DNA from: Cantharellus purpuraceus
Lineage: Eukaryota; Basidiomycota; Agaricomycetes; Cantharellales; Hydnaceae
DNA length: 64,000 bases
Reading direction: 5' to 3'
NCBI GenBank assembly: GCA_025174535.1
Contig: JALBUN010000034.1
Coordinates: forward strand, 1 to 64,000
The position numbers and the translations under genes are program-made. The notes beneath the pieces are model-generated. The model was not told the origin of the DNA. It saw nothing but the letters and a program-made list of their open reading frames with translations, and did no database searches. Shown here piece after piece: positions 32,163 through 43,741 of this stretch; position 1 is the first letter of the stretch; the number at the start of each line of letters is the position of its first letter.

Positions 32163-32524
32163 TGTGAGGGCGACGCTGATGACGAGGCCACAACAACAAG
32201 ATACTCAATAAGTGAGAGCCGATAAGAAATAATGCCAGCTGGTACAGCGGATATCCTCAGTCTATACAGCTGTTTCTGATAAATACATGGGACTTACCTG
32301 GTACAGCGGATATCCTCAGAGATCAAGCTGAGGGGATCACACTGCACCAAGGCGAGTCTTTATACTAAATGATGGAGACGGATAGGAGAACCAAGATAGG
32401 GGAGGAAAGATAGGGGAAGTGATAGGGGCAATGAAATAGGGGAGACGCACCCTGACAGGCTGCGCTGATAGGGGTGTCAAGAGAAAATACTAAAAATAGA
32501 ATATGACTTATTTGAACCCTGACA
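32163..32524 (-). repeat. LTR4, 5' LTR of the young element
   Basis: 362 bp with the same ends as the left LTR. Differs by a 13-bp insertion near 32400. The leader between it and the gag ATG is 68 bp. Confidence 0.95.
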
Positions 32525-32863
32525 CTCTGCCTCCCTGACCACTTCCTAGCAGTTCACCCAGTCTTCCATATATCAATGCTCAAACCTGCTACTACAAATG
32601 AGATCTCTGGTTGCACACAACCTCCACCTCCTCTGATCATCATTGAAGGAGATAATGAATATGAGATATCTGAGATCCTGGACTTGAAGATCAATCATCA
32701 GTATAAGTGCAAGCTCCAGTACCTAGTCAAATGGACTGGATATGAAGGCACTGATGATGAGTCCTCATGGATCTCCACATCCAAACTTGATCACACATCT
32801 GAATCTGTCTCCAATTTTCACTCCGCTTATCCAGACAAACCTGGCCCTCTTATGAATCTTTAA
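32525..32863 (+). pseudogene. LTR2 chromovirus chromodomain, copy 1
   Basis: Continuation of the copy 1 integrase after the LTR4 element. The frame contains Tyr-Glu-Ile-Ser-Glu-Ile-Leu-Asp, then Leu-Gln-Tyr-Leu-Val-Lys-Trp-Thr-Gly-Tyr and Ser-Ser-Trp-Ile (32655-32775), a chromodomain fold. It ends in TAA at 32861-32863. Confidence 0.85.
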
Positions 32864-33020
32864 GTTCCATTACTGATGCTAATTCTATTATTTCACATGA
32901 TCATTTTATTACAAGTCACAAAAGGAATTACAAGTCTACCCAACCTCTGAAAGAACCTCACTCTGCCCCATTTTTTCTCCGCTCCAAAATATTACAATCA
33001 AATCATTTTCATTTTTTAAG

Positions 33021-35573
33021 TTATACATTGCGTTTCCTTTTTCCCTTCCCCTTGTCTACCTCAAGCTCCATCTCCAACGCAGTCTCTGATTCATCGTCAC
33101 CCTCTACATCTGACACCCAATCTTTCTCATCCCCCATGTCTGAATCCTTGTCCAAGGAGGCCATGAACTTCCACAGCCGATGTAACTCAGCAGTCTGCTG
33201 ACCCTCCAGAACCTCCTTTCATTTCATCGCTTCACTAACTCCACTAACAACCCCTCCATCCGCCGGAGGTGCTCCGACTGAAGGTTAACCAGCCAGATAA
33301 GCTGACCCATGGTACTGTTGGGCACAGAGATGTGCCTCATACCTGCACCGGTCATTGCTGTCAAGAATTTATTCAAGTAATATTACAATCTATTGGAGCA
33401 AGAAGGGGGGGTTTTATGATAAGGAAAAGTTGTGAAAAGTTTGGGAATTTTTTTTTTTTTTTTTTTTTGATTAAGGGATGAGGAGGAGGTGTTTTTCGAT
33501 TTTATTTTGTGAGCCATCCTTTCGTTCTACGGGGGTGGCTACTACTCAAAAAGGGAGGTATTATGATGATTTTCATTCATCATAAACCTCAAGTCAAACG
33601 GGTAAAAACTCCTTTCTCTATAAAAAGTTTTTCCCCATGACATCACATATTATCAGTATCCACATCATTTCTTTTATCATATGTTTCAATCTTACTAAAA
33701 GGCTTTTTTATCATGTGATTGTCAAATTGTATATTAACTACAACTGTGTACGAGTATCAATAAGGAGATTCACTAGTCTTAATCCCTTCCAAGCTGCAAA
33801 CAAACAGCTTGTGTCAACTTTCTGTCGTTCCTGGAATAACTCCTAAACGACCTATTCAATTTGAAATCTTTTGCATATCCTATTAGGATATTGCATCAAC
33901 TATTTCTATCTCAAATTACGAACGATTTGGATCATTACATCCATTTCTATTAAGCAAACACTTTTTTGAAGTGTTGCTATTCCCATTTCTGCTCAAATAT
34001 TTTGCAGAAATCCCAGTTCTTGACCAAATATTCTGATATTTGGTAACATTACTCTACTAAACAACACCTTTCCATCGACCCCGCATATATCTGCATCCTT
34101 GCAGTGATTGCTCCCCTATTCAAAATCTACTTCGCCACCATCCCTCACCTTCATTTTATATTCACCCACAACACCCCTCCATATCTTTTCTTAACAATTG
34201 CTTCTTCCAATCTGACACCACTACCCCAGCTACCACAGCACCCATCTCCATCCACCACTTTTTGGTTGGACCTTCTGATTCTTTCTCCGCCCCTCCTTGT
34301 ACCACTAGTTGGGGCTTGATGCTCCAACTTTGGGGATCGAACTTTCCACCGATCCTTTCTGACCCCAATAGCGATTGCAGGACCAAAGGCAGCGAGTTGG
34401 GCCAGTGGGCCATACACACTCCACCCCTGCATCACGACACAAGTTGCAAATCACGCTGGGCCCGCCAAATGGCTCCGTCGGGGCCAGAGCCTTGGGTGGT
34501 CTGCTCCTTCTTGATGCGGCCTCCAAGTGCTCCCTCTCCTCCTCCTTGTACTCCTGCTCCGCCGCCACCTTTTCCATCTCACACTTGCGAAGCTGGATTG
34601 CTGACCTAGTGACATGCAGCTCCTTCTTATGAGTCACCAATACATGATTCTCCGCTTTGCACCATATGATCCTCTGGTCCACCTCCCACTTCTCCATATC
34701 AGCACTCAGGTGTGCCTTCAATGAAAAGACCATGACCTTGAGGTTCTTCTTGGTGGTAGCAGCATAGAGCTCCACCCTCTTGCAAGCTTCAATCATGGCT
34801 ACCCAAGCCATCTATCTCCTCATAGCAATTCAAGGTTGGATCCAGCTCCATATCTATCCCAACATCCACACCTGCCTCAGGCTCTGCATTTGTGTCAAGC
34901 TCTATATTGGCATCAGGATCTGCCTCCACCTCTGCCCTCTCTGCCTCCACTGCGTCATCTTCTTCAGCCACACCCACTGCAAATAATGGCTGTGACTGCA
35001 GATGTAACAGGGAGTCCACCTGAGGGACAGTTGTTGGATGGGTTGACTCCATCCGTGTGATTGAGATAATGGTGACCTCGGGGGTTCCTGCCCATATTGG
35101 CACACTTGGACTCCCTGAGTGACTAGTCATCCTTGCCCTGGTCACCTCCTCCTCTACCTCCATGGTGGCTTCTAGCTCATGTGCCTGCTCTTCCACTTCC
35201 ATTGCAGCTGAAAGCTCCTTGACCCTGCAGGCTCGCTTGGCTTTTGCTTCTTCCTCCTTCCTTCTCTGTTCTGCCTCTGCCTCCTCCTTCCATCTCCATT
35301 CCACCTCTGCCTCCTCCTTCCTTCTCCGTTCTGCCTCCGCCTCCTCCTTCCCCCTCCGTTCCACCTCCACCTCCTCCTTCCGTCTCCATTCCACCTCCTC
35401 CTCCTCCTTCCGTCTCTGTTCCTCCTCCTCCTCCTCCTCCACCTCCTCCTCCTTCCATCTCCATTCCACCACCACCTCCTCCTTCCATCTCCGTTCTGCC
35501 TCCTCCTCCTCCTTCCATCTCTGCTCCTCTTCCTTCCATTGGGCCAGGAGCAACTGCTTGACTGAAATAGAAG
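33021..35573 (-). pseudogene. antisense accessory gene of the LTR2 chromovirus, copy 1 (5'-truncated)
   Basis: Minus-strand coding sequence opposite to gag-pol of copy 1, homologous to 45731-49518 of copy 2. Order is a Glu/Arg/Trp repeat coiled coil (35550-35230), an acidic segment, a second region (34811-34305) with the first Cys-X2-Cys-X6-Cys half of the cysteine cluster and a damaged second half, then an acidic, Lys-rich tail ending at 33021. It is interrupted by a solo LTR3 (33359-34196). A frameshift near 34810 differs from the one in copy 2, so both derive from a longer open frame. The N-terminus is lost at the junction near 35570. Confidence 0.75.
33359..34196 (+). repeat. solo LTR3 (d)
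   Basis: 838 bp, TGTCAAGAATT...CTTAACA, perfect TSD ATTGC (33354-33358, 34197-34201). It has a T tract of about 18 at 33450 that is shorter in the other copies. Confidence 0.93.
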
Positions 35574-36065
35574 CACAGCTGTCTCACCACTAGTGGGTGA
35601 AAACTTATGGCCACTGGTTAATAATTCCCAGTGGCTGGGAGTCTGGAACAAGGCCCAGAGGTTCTTCCTGAATGCAGAAGAATCTTTTTTAGGAGTGGCC
35701 TTTTGGAGCCACATCCAAACATCTATGTCATAGAGGTTCATGGTGCCACCTGACTCCTGTCAGATGGCTGGGGGCACCCCATGGGGGTTCACTTGCCACC
35801 CCTGTATGAGGGCAAGTGTATCTACCAGCATAGTTGGTAGAGTAATGATGAGGCTCACATTGTTGGTGCAAGCCAGCAGAGTCATTCTTTTAATGACTCT
35901 GCATATTGGTACTGTTCATTCAGTGAATGGGGTGGCCAATGCCTTTTTATGCAATGGTATGAACTCAGCAGAGTCCATATCACATATATTGAACCAGTCT
36001 GCTCTAATGGGGATGGACTTGCCCAGGGGTCAAGGCAAGTGGCCTGTGACCATTCTGGGAGGGTC
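35571..36065 (-). pseudogene. element Z fragment, coding on minus strand, unknown
   Basis: Minus-strand frame readable for about 165 codons with TGA interruptions at expected Arg positions (for example near 35760 and 35918). The last 60 codons start at Met 35741. No known domain. The DNA is packed with perfect stem-loops (35610-35635, 35790-35818, 35876-35902), the same signature as the Z fragments at 41702-45064 and 55187-56760, which is why I assign it to Z. The left edge abuts the truncated antisense gene of copy 1. Confidence 0.45.
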
Positions 36066-37787
36066 TGTTTTGGAACCTGCAAAATTATGGTGTTAGGGCA
36101 AACTCTAAATCACCACAATTCCATGAATTAACAACTAAGAAGAATAGTAAATCCTGCTGCAGCACAACTCCAGAAACAATTTAATGTTTGTACTTTGGTT
36201 ACAATCCTTTGTATTGGTCAATGCAGACTATACACAGAAAAGTAATACATTTCTTAGCAGCAAGAAATGAATAAGACTTCCAGAGTCTAGAGTTCATAGA
36301 TGCTTAGGGGTCCAGATATTCCAAAAAGAGGGGAATGCACTTAGAGGCTAAAGGAAGTAGGTGGATGAATCCAACCGTCCAACCAGTGACACTCTGAAGC
36401 GGGTAACAGCAATGTGTGAATTAGTCTACAACTGCTTCACACGAGTTCAAGTTTCTAATGCTCTGCAAAGGCAGTACACACTAGTAACTTAAACAAGAGC
36501 ACTAATGGCAGGACTATTGACAGACAATCTCACCCTGTAGATTTGTAGTCACGTGAGGCAGATACTACACTCACACCCAAAGCAGGAATATTACTACTTC
36601 AATTGCAATCAAGTACAGTTACACAACTGTAAGTGACCCTTGAACTGGACAATCAACAGTTACTGAGACATAGAGGATGACATTGTATGTCACTCTAGTC
36701 ACACTGGTGTGCAGAAGATGAGTAGAAGTGGTAGAATATGTTAGTATTTCAGAGGCAGAATGACCTCCTTATATATTGTATTTACAGGGGCTGACTAATG
36801 CTTCTGGAATATTCTATCTATTAATAGATGGAAACTACTGGAAGGTTGTGGAAGGTGAAAGAAAGGGGTAGAATATTCCAAGCCAATCACAGGTTCTGAT
36901 CACTGCACTATCACTGATCAGGAGCTGAATAATGGTTCTGGAAAGTTCTATCTAATAATAGAAGGAAACAGCTAGAATGTTATGGAAAGGGGTAGAATAT
37001 TCCAAGGCAATCACCTGATCTGATCATCAATCACCTGCTCTGATCACTGAACTAGGCACTGATCAGGCAAAAAGGAGGGTATCCACTGTTGAAAATTTTG
37101 CCTTGCTGGGGGGGTGTGGAGAGTAGATTTTAAATAGTGACAGAGGGAGTGATGGGAACTGGGTGTATGCATAGTTGAATTGCAGATATATCTTGGGAGT
37201 ATCTTTGTACAAAGTTTGATGAGATTCGATATGGTCCTCATCTAGATATTGACAGTTTGAGCAGGAATCAGAAGCAGATAACTCAAATGTGAGTAAATGC
37301 TTAATAGAAAATCAACCAGTGGAGCTTAGGCTTCTAAAACTGGATTTGAATAGATGCTGAAATACTCTAGAAGACAAAGGTTTGATGAAATTTGAGTTCA
37401 TTCTGGAGTTATTCCAGAAACAAATAGTTCAGACACAGACAACAAAAACAAGTAAGAGGAAATTCTCTGGTTCATTTCATATCTAGCTAGGCATGTTTTA
37501 TTCAGGATATGGGTCCTAAGAGCTTGTGATAAAAGTCCTGAATCATGTGAATCTTGGGAAAGAAACCTGTGATAAAAACGAGATGGGGGGTGGAGCCAAT
37601 AGGGGAAAATGACGAAATAAAATATAAAAGGAATATAAGAGAATAATCTGATGGGTGTGGAGCTTACAGGGGCTTCTCCTCTTCCCTCCTAACCATTTCC
37701 CCTCACTTTCCTACCTCCCCCTCAACCTCCTGAGCCTCCTATGTGCTCCTGTTCCCCCTCTCTCCTAGCCCCTTATTTCCTGTTATG

Positions 37788-38301
37788 TGTTATGACTATA
37801 TTCATTAACGCCCAGATCCCCGTCCAATCCCCTCAGATCCCCACGCACATGAAATCTATACTCCATTTGGAAACCGCTACGTCTCCATTTTCCTGTCCGA
37901 TTGTCACCGCTGATTCCACCCATCTGTCTCCGGTTCCGATTGATGCATCAGCATCACCATAGGAACCCAGACATCCGTCCCCATCAGACTCGGACATACT
38001 CATGTAAGGCCATCGGCCTCGGAGACCCATCACTGGAGTAATTATTATTAGATTTTGAATATGTATTTAAGTTGCCGACTGGGGACTCCATTCCCCAGTT
38101 TGAATATCGAATCACGCCTAGCTCCTAAGTCCGATCCTAACTCTGTAAGTCGTACTCCATCTCTGAAATCTCGGACACCAGTATTAGTGAGGGTGCAGCA
38201 CATAAGCTGAAGCCAAGTCCGTTCCGACCCCCACGACGTACTCCGACTCTGACCCAACCTCCGACCCAATCTCCGACCCCAATCAGACCTAGTGCGTAAC
38301 A
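37788..38301 (+). repeat. solo LTR2 (c)
   Basis: 514 bp, TGTTATGACTATATTC...GTGCGTAACA, inserted 7 bp inside another LTR2. TSD TTATG (37783-37787, 38302-38306). Confidence 0.92.
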
Positions 38302-38433
38302 TTATGACTATATTCATTAACACCCAGATCCCCGTCTGATCCACTCAGATCCCCATGCATATGAAATCTATACTCCATTTGGAAGCCATCATGTCTCCAT
38401 CTATCTGTCCAATTGTCACCACCAAATCTCACC

Positions 38434-39524
38434 TGTATGGGAACCACCTTTTCCCTATCAAATCCTATTTATGCAGCACCAATGTGCTATACTTTGCTTT
38501 TCCATTCCTAAATATCAGCATATATATGATGCTTGTACCTGGAATGGACTTATTCAAATATTCTCTATTTTTCCATATTTTTTTTGGGAATATTCTACCC
38601 CTTTCCATAACATTCTAGCTGTTTCCTTCTATTATTAGATAGAACTTTCCAGAACCATTATTCAGCTCCTGATCAGTGATAGTGCAGTGATCAGAACCTG
38701 TGATTGGCTTGGAATATTCTACCCCTTTCTTTCACCTTCCACAACCTTCCAGTAGTTTCCATCTATTAATAGATAGAATATTCCAGAAGCATTAGTCAGC
38801 CCCTGTAAATACAATATATAAGGAGGTCATTCTGCCTCTGAAATACTAACATATTCTACCACTTCTACTCATCTTCTGCACACCAGTGTGACTAGAGTGA
38901 CATACAATGTCATCCTCTATGTCTCAGTAACTGTTGATTGTCCAGTTCAAGGGTCACTTACAGTTGTGTAACTGTACTTGATTGCAATTGAAGTAGTAAT
39001 ATTCCTGCTTTGGGTGTGAGTGTAGTATCTGCCTCACGTGACTACAAATCTACAGGGTGAGATTGTCTGTCAATAGTCCTGCCATTAGTGCTCTTGTTTA
39101 AGTTACTAGTGTGTACTGCCTTTGCAGAGCATTAGAAACTTGAACTCGTGTGAAGCAGTTGTAGACTAATTCACACATTGCTGTTACCCGCTTCAGAGTG
39201 TCACTGGTTGGACGGTTGGATTCATCCACCTACTTCCTTTAGCCTCTAAGTGCATTCCCCTCTTTTTGGAATATCTGGACCCCTAAGCATCTATGAACTC
39301 TAGACTCTGGAAGTCTTATTCATTTCTTGCTGCTAAGAAATGTATTACTTTTCTGTGTATAGTCTGCATTGACCAATACAAAGGATTGTAACCAAAGTAC
39401 AAACATTAAATTGTTTCTGGAGTGGTGCTGCAGCAGGGTTTGATATTCTTCTCAGCTGTTCATTCATGGAATTGTGGTGATTTAGAGTTTGCCCTAACAC
39501 CATAATTTTGCAGGTTCCAAAACA
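38434..39524 (+). repeat. solo LTR1 (D) with internal deletion
   Basis: 1091 bp, LTR1 termini, TSD TCACC (38429-38433, 39525-39529). Lacks 345 bp between two GGAATATTC copies (junction 38587-38595). Confidence 0.93.
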
Positions 39525-39860
39525 TCACCCATCCGTCTCCAGTTCTGATTGATGCATTAGCATCACCATAGGAACCCAGACATCCATCCCCATCAGACTC
39601 GGACATACTCATGTAAGGCCATCAGCCTCAGAGACCCATCACCAGAGTAATTATTATTAGATTTAAAATATGTATTTAAGCTGCCCAACTGGGGACTTCA
39701 TCCCCAGTTCAAATATCGAATCATGCCTAGTTCCTAAGTCTGATCCTAACTATCTAAGTCGTGCTCTGTCTCCAAAATCTTGGACACCAGTATTAGTGAG
39801 GGCACAGCACATAAGCTGAAGCCAAGTCCATCCCAACCCCCACAACATACCCCAACTCCC

Positions 39861-41265
39861 TGTATGGGAACTGGTTTTCCCTTAAAAAGATCTTGTTTAA
39901 AGTCCCAAAACTGTACAATTTCGCTTCATGGCCTTAAAATATCAGCATATATGTGCTGCTTTCTCTTGATTCAGGGCCATTCAAATATTCTCTATTTTTT
40001 CATATTTTTTCGGGAATTTTCCATGCAGAAATGAGTCTACAAACTTATTGTTCTGCTGGGCGAAGTTTTGGGACCCACATGGACCCACAAACCTTCGCAG
40101 ATGTCAGCAGCCCCAAAGTCAGCCGGAGTCACCCGGACAACTGACTCATTTTCGATCACATGACTCATTTCAATCTCCAACTCAATCTGGTCACCACTGC
40201 CAGTAAATGCTCAATATCTTTGCAACCACTGCACCTCTTGACTCTATTTTCAGTGGAGAGTTCAATAGAAGCTGTGCCTACCCATAGCTGTGCTAATCAG
40301 CCCAGGAAACGAAGTATTGACTGAGTTATTTGAGTAATGGTGACTCATGCAATGACTCCTGTGATTACTCATACTATGACTCCTGCTCTGAGTCACACTA
40401 TGACTCCATCCATGACTCATGCCATGAGTCAGAGCAAATCCAAGCAGCTCATTGGCTAGGAAACTTCCACCCCCTTCTCACATATTCCACTAGCTTCCAG
40501 TAGTTTCCATCTATTAATAGGTAGAAGTTTCCAGTAGTATTAGTCAGCTCCTGTAAATACAATATAAAAGGAGCCCATTCTGCCTCTGAATAGATAACCA
40601 TTTCTACCCCATCATTTGCACATCAGTGTGACTAGAGTGATATACAGTGTCATCCTCTATATTTCAGTAACTGTTGATTGTCCAGTTCAAGGGTCACTTA
40701 CAGTTGTGTAACTGTATTCGATTGCACTTGAAGTAGTGGTTGTCCTGCTTTGGGCATGAGTGTAGTATCTACCTCATGTGACTACAAATCTACAGGGTGA
40801 GATTGTCTGTCAATAGTCCTGCCATTAGTGCTCTTGTTTAAGTTACTAGTGTGTACTGCCTTTGCAGAGCATTAGGATCTTGAACTTGTGTGAAGCAGTT
40901 GCTAGACTACTTCACACATTGCTGTTACCCACTTCAGAGTGCCACTGGTTGGATGGTCGGATTCATCCACCTACTTCCTTTAGCCTCTAAGTGCATTCCC
41001 CTCTTTTTGGAATATCTGGACCCCTAGGCGTCCGTGAACTCTAGACTCTGGAAGTCTTATTCATTCCCTACTGCTAAGAAACATATTACCTTCCTGTGTA
41101 TCATCTGCATTGACCATTACAATGGATTGTAACCAAAGTACAAACGTTAAATCGTTTCTGGAGTTGTGCTGCAGTAGGATTTGATATTCTTCTCAGCTGT
41201 TCATTCATGGAATTGTGGTGATTTAGAGTTTGCCCTAACACCATGATTTTGCGGGTTCCAAAACA
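39861..41265 (+). repeat. solo LTR1b (A)
   Basis: 1405 bp, TGTATGGGAACTGG...GGTTCCAAAACA, TSD CTCCC (39856-39860, 41266-41270). It shares its right half with LTR1 but has a different left third containing TGACTCA-type motifs. Confidence 0.93.
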
Positions 41266-41701
41266 CTCCCTCTCTGACTCTGACCCAACCTCCAACCCAA
41301 CCTCTGACCCAATCTCCAACCCAATCTCTGACCCCAATTCAGACCTAGTGCATAATATTTCCCCATAATCAACATCCACCCTGTTTTCTGCACTGGTTCA
41401 CACAGCCATGCATAGCCAGATCTCAGATCATAATCTCCATGGAAAATAGTGCCCTGAGAGGCTGTGGTTGTCAAGTTACAGAATATTTATTGATCAGAGA
41501 CATCTGAGCTTGAATTCAGGCCAAATGCCTGGTTCAGAGGTGGAGTGCTGACTGTGTGAAGGTTTGTGGGTGCCTGTGGGTCCACAATGGTAGCACAGCA
41601 GAATAAGAGCATTCTAGGCCAAGTTCTGCATGGAATATTCCCAAAAAAAATATGGAAAAATAGAGAATATTTGAATGAGTCCATTCCAGGTACAAGCACC
41701 A

Positions 41702-42137
41702 TGTCCCCTCACTCCCACTGTCTAATAGACAGTGAGCAAGAGTCCTACCAATCTCCCAGAATCCAGAGATTGTTTATTATTGATGCATGGCCTATCAGGC
41801 TGTGCCATTGACTTCTGTCAGCTTCTATGATTATACATAGGTTTGGCCAACCTGTCAACACTGATAGCAGCTACATGCAGCTGTTGTGATTCCCTGCTTA
41901 TTGGGGATCCTTTTGCATTACAGAAACACACCACATATGTGTTTTGGTGGGATTTGATCATTGGGTCAAATCCATATCACATTAGAGCAATACATTGGCA
42001 TTGCCTCCTCTTCAGGGGCATCATTCTGATCATCTCATTCATATGGGGTGATCCCTTCATTCCATTCATCAGCTACATGGCACTTTCTCCTCTAGATGGT
42101 CCTGTTCTCCCTCTATCAGGGAGAACTCATCTACATT
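41702..42137 (-). pseudogene. element Z, region downstream of gag
   Basis: Continuation of Z on the minus strand after gag. No frame stays open for long, and no protease motif is certain. The DNA shows perfect hairpins at 41716-41734 and 41950-41973. Interrupted at 42138 by MITE copy 3. Confidence 0.4.
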
Positions 42138-42702
42138 GACACTTGTTCAGAAATACAACAAATATGTATATACAACCTATTTTCCTCAAATTTCACACAA
42201 TACACTTCAATTCAAACTTATTTTCATATTTCAACATGATTCTCAAATTTTACACAATATACTAGATTAAAACATATTGTGATATTTTGGCATAATTCTC
42301 AAAAATAACTGTTCCTTCCCCATTTAGTGGTGGCAACTCTCTTGAGGGAACATCCAAATATCATTGATTCTTTCTTATACAATACTTGTAACATAATTTG
42401 AACTATCTTTAATCCCCACCTGGTATTTGTATATCTAAATATCCTATATAATACCAATTATATTAATACATACATTCCCATTATATCCATGTAAATGATT
42501 ATGTTCATCTCAACCAAATATCTCATCTTTTAAAGTTTATCAAAATATAGAATATATGTTTATATTTATGAAAATTTCACACATCCAAAATCTTTTAAGA
42601 TATCCAAATTGTAATTCCCTGGCTTTATGTATCATTGAAATTCTGATGTATATCTCATATACATCAGAATATTGTATACTGACATGATTCCAAACAAGTG
42701 TC
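42138..42702 (+). mobile_element. MITE copy 3 (565 bp)
   Basis: Ends GACACTTGTTC / CAAACAAGTGTC, 3-bp duplication ATT (42135-42137, 42703-42705). Lies 15 bp from copy 4. Confidence 0.92.
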
Positions 42703-42717
42703 ATTGTCCTCTACTAT

Positions 42718-43282
42718 GACGCTTGTTCAGAAATACAACAAATACATATATACAACCTATTTTCCTCAAATTTTATACAATACACTTCAATTCAAACTTA
42801 TTTTCATATTTCAACATGATTCTCAAATTTTACACAATATACTAGATTAAAACATATTGTGATATTTTGGCATAATTCTTAAAAATAATTCTTTTTTCCC
42901 CATTTAGTGGTGGCAACTCCCTTGAGGGAACATCCAAATATCATTGATTCTTTCTTATACAATACTATTAACATAATTTGCACTATCTTTAATCCCCACC
43001 TGGTATTTGTATATCTAAATACCCTATATAATACCAATTATATTAATACATACATTCCTATTATATCCATGTAAATGATTATGTTCATCTCAACCAAATA
43101 TCTCATCTTTTAAAGTTTATTAAAATACAGAATATATGTTTATATTTATGAAAATTTCACACATCCGAAATCTTTTAAGATATCCAAATTGTAACTCCCT
43201 GGCTTTATGTATCATTGAAATCCTGATGTATATCTCCTATACATCAGAATATTGTATACTGACATGATTCCGAACAAGCGTC
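42718..43282 (+). mobile_element. MITE copy 4 (565 bp)
   Basis: Ends GACGCTTGTTC / GAACAAGCGTC, 3-bp duplication TAT (42715-42717, 43283-43285). Same orientation as copy 3, separated from it by 42703-42717. Confidence 0.93.
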
Positions 43283-43741
43283 TATGTGTGAGGACACATC
43301 CTTTCAGACTGCAGTGGACCTTACATTGCCCTTTAATTTGGGGTAGCTAGGTTGCATGTGACCTGTCTGGCCACACTCATAGCACACAATATTACTAGTA
43401 ATGTTGTTAGGTTGATCACCACCTACATGAGTTGGTGGTTTCAATTGGTAATTACCCTTAGGGGGGCAATTGTTAGGATTAAATCTGGAGCCACTACTAT
43501 GGGGTTCTGGCCTTGGCACACTCACTTGTCATGAGTGCATATTAGGAGCCATGTACACACATCCATGGGGCATGTGTTGGCTTCCTGCGCTTGTTACACC
43601 AGTAGCTCTATGGACTACTGGTCTATGGGCTGAGGAGGATGCATTCATCGTGTTCTCTGGGCATCACATACCATGATGGTATCATGTCGCCTCTTCTATC
43701 TTTCAAGCAGTCTCATATAACTGCTTGATGCTGCTAAATTC
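43283..43741 (-). pseudogene. element Z gag, C-terminal part with zinc knuckle
   Basis: Minus-strand coding with a zinc knuckle Cys-X2-Cys-X4-His-X4 where the last Cys is replaced by Tyr (near 43345-43390). It is preceded by a Pro/Asn-rich linker. It joins, across the solo LTR at 43742-44509 and its AATTC duplication, to the Gag domain starting at 44510. A TGA follows at 43304-43306. Confidence 0.75.

Larger units (their letters stand above)
26111..32524 (-). mobile_element. complete young Ty3/Gypsy chromovirus (LTR4 family)
   Basis: 6414-bp element with two LTRs (26111-26459 and 32163-32524) and perfect TSD CTCTG (26106-26110, 32525-32529). By eye the LTRs are identical except for a 13-bp indel, so it is the youngest large insertion here. 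Coding is on the minus strand: gag, pol, then an extra ORF before the 3' LTR. It is nested in the integrase-chromodomain junction of LTR2 chromovirus copy 1. Confidence 0.95.
19421..35570 (+). mobile_element. LTR2 chromovirus copy 1, decayed, 3' end missing
   Basis: Ty3/Gypsy chromovirus with 5' LTR, gag, protease, RT, RNase H, integrase, chromodomain and then an antisense accessory gene, in the same order as copy 2 (45065-55181). It carries solo LTR3s at 19644, 21737 and 33359 and a complete LTR4 element at 26111-32524. Many CGA codons have become TGA. It stops near 35570 without reaching a 3' LTR. The left flank AGCAA (19416-19420) has no partner in the window. Confidence 0.88.
37781..41357 (+). 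repeat. solo LTR2 (d), containing three further LTRs
   Basis: Starts TGTTATG at 37781 and ends CATAATA at 41357 (terminal CA mutated to TA). Perfect TSD TTTCC (37776-37780, 41358-41362). Its roughly 552 bp are split by LTR2 (c), LTR1 (D) and LTR1b (A). Confidence 0.9.
37087..41374 (+). repeat. solo LTR6, containing LTR2 (d)
   Basis: TGTTGAAAATTTTGCC start and AATCAACA end, perfect TSD TCCAC (37082-37086, 41375-41379). The LTR is about 706 bp once the LTR2 at 37781-41357 is removed. Related to the solo LTR at 43742-44509. Confidence 0.9.
36066..41701 (-). repeat. solo LTR1 (C), truncated, containing a nest of LTRs
   Basis: LTR1 in reverse, starting TGTTTTGGAACC at 36066. It is interrupted at 37087-41374 by a solo LTR6, resumes at 41380 and stops at 41701. 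About 92 bp of the LTR end are missing, and no TSD survives (left flank GGGTC). Confidence 0.88.

Noticed and set aside
35244..35561. Pro/Ser-rich ORF on the plus strand opposite the Glu/Arg repeat
   Set aside because: Mirror frame of the 30-bp coding repeat of the antisense gene. Similar Pro-rich and Gly-rich frames appear at 45624-46106 and 45811-46152 for the same reason.
35740..36096. 118-codon plus-strand ORF
   Set aside because: Runs into the LTR1 at 36066. The minus strand of the same DNA gives a more coherent frame with Arg-to-TGA stops like the rest of Z.
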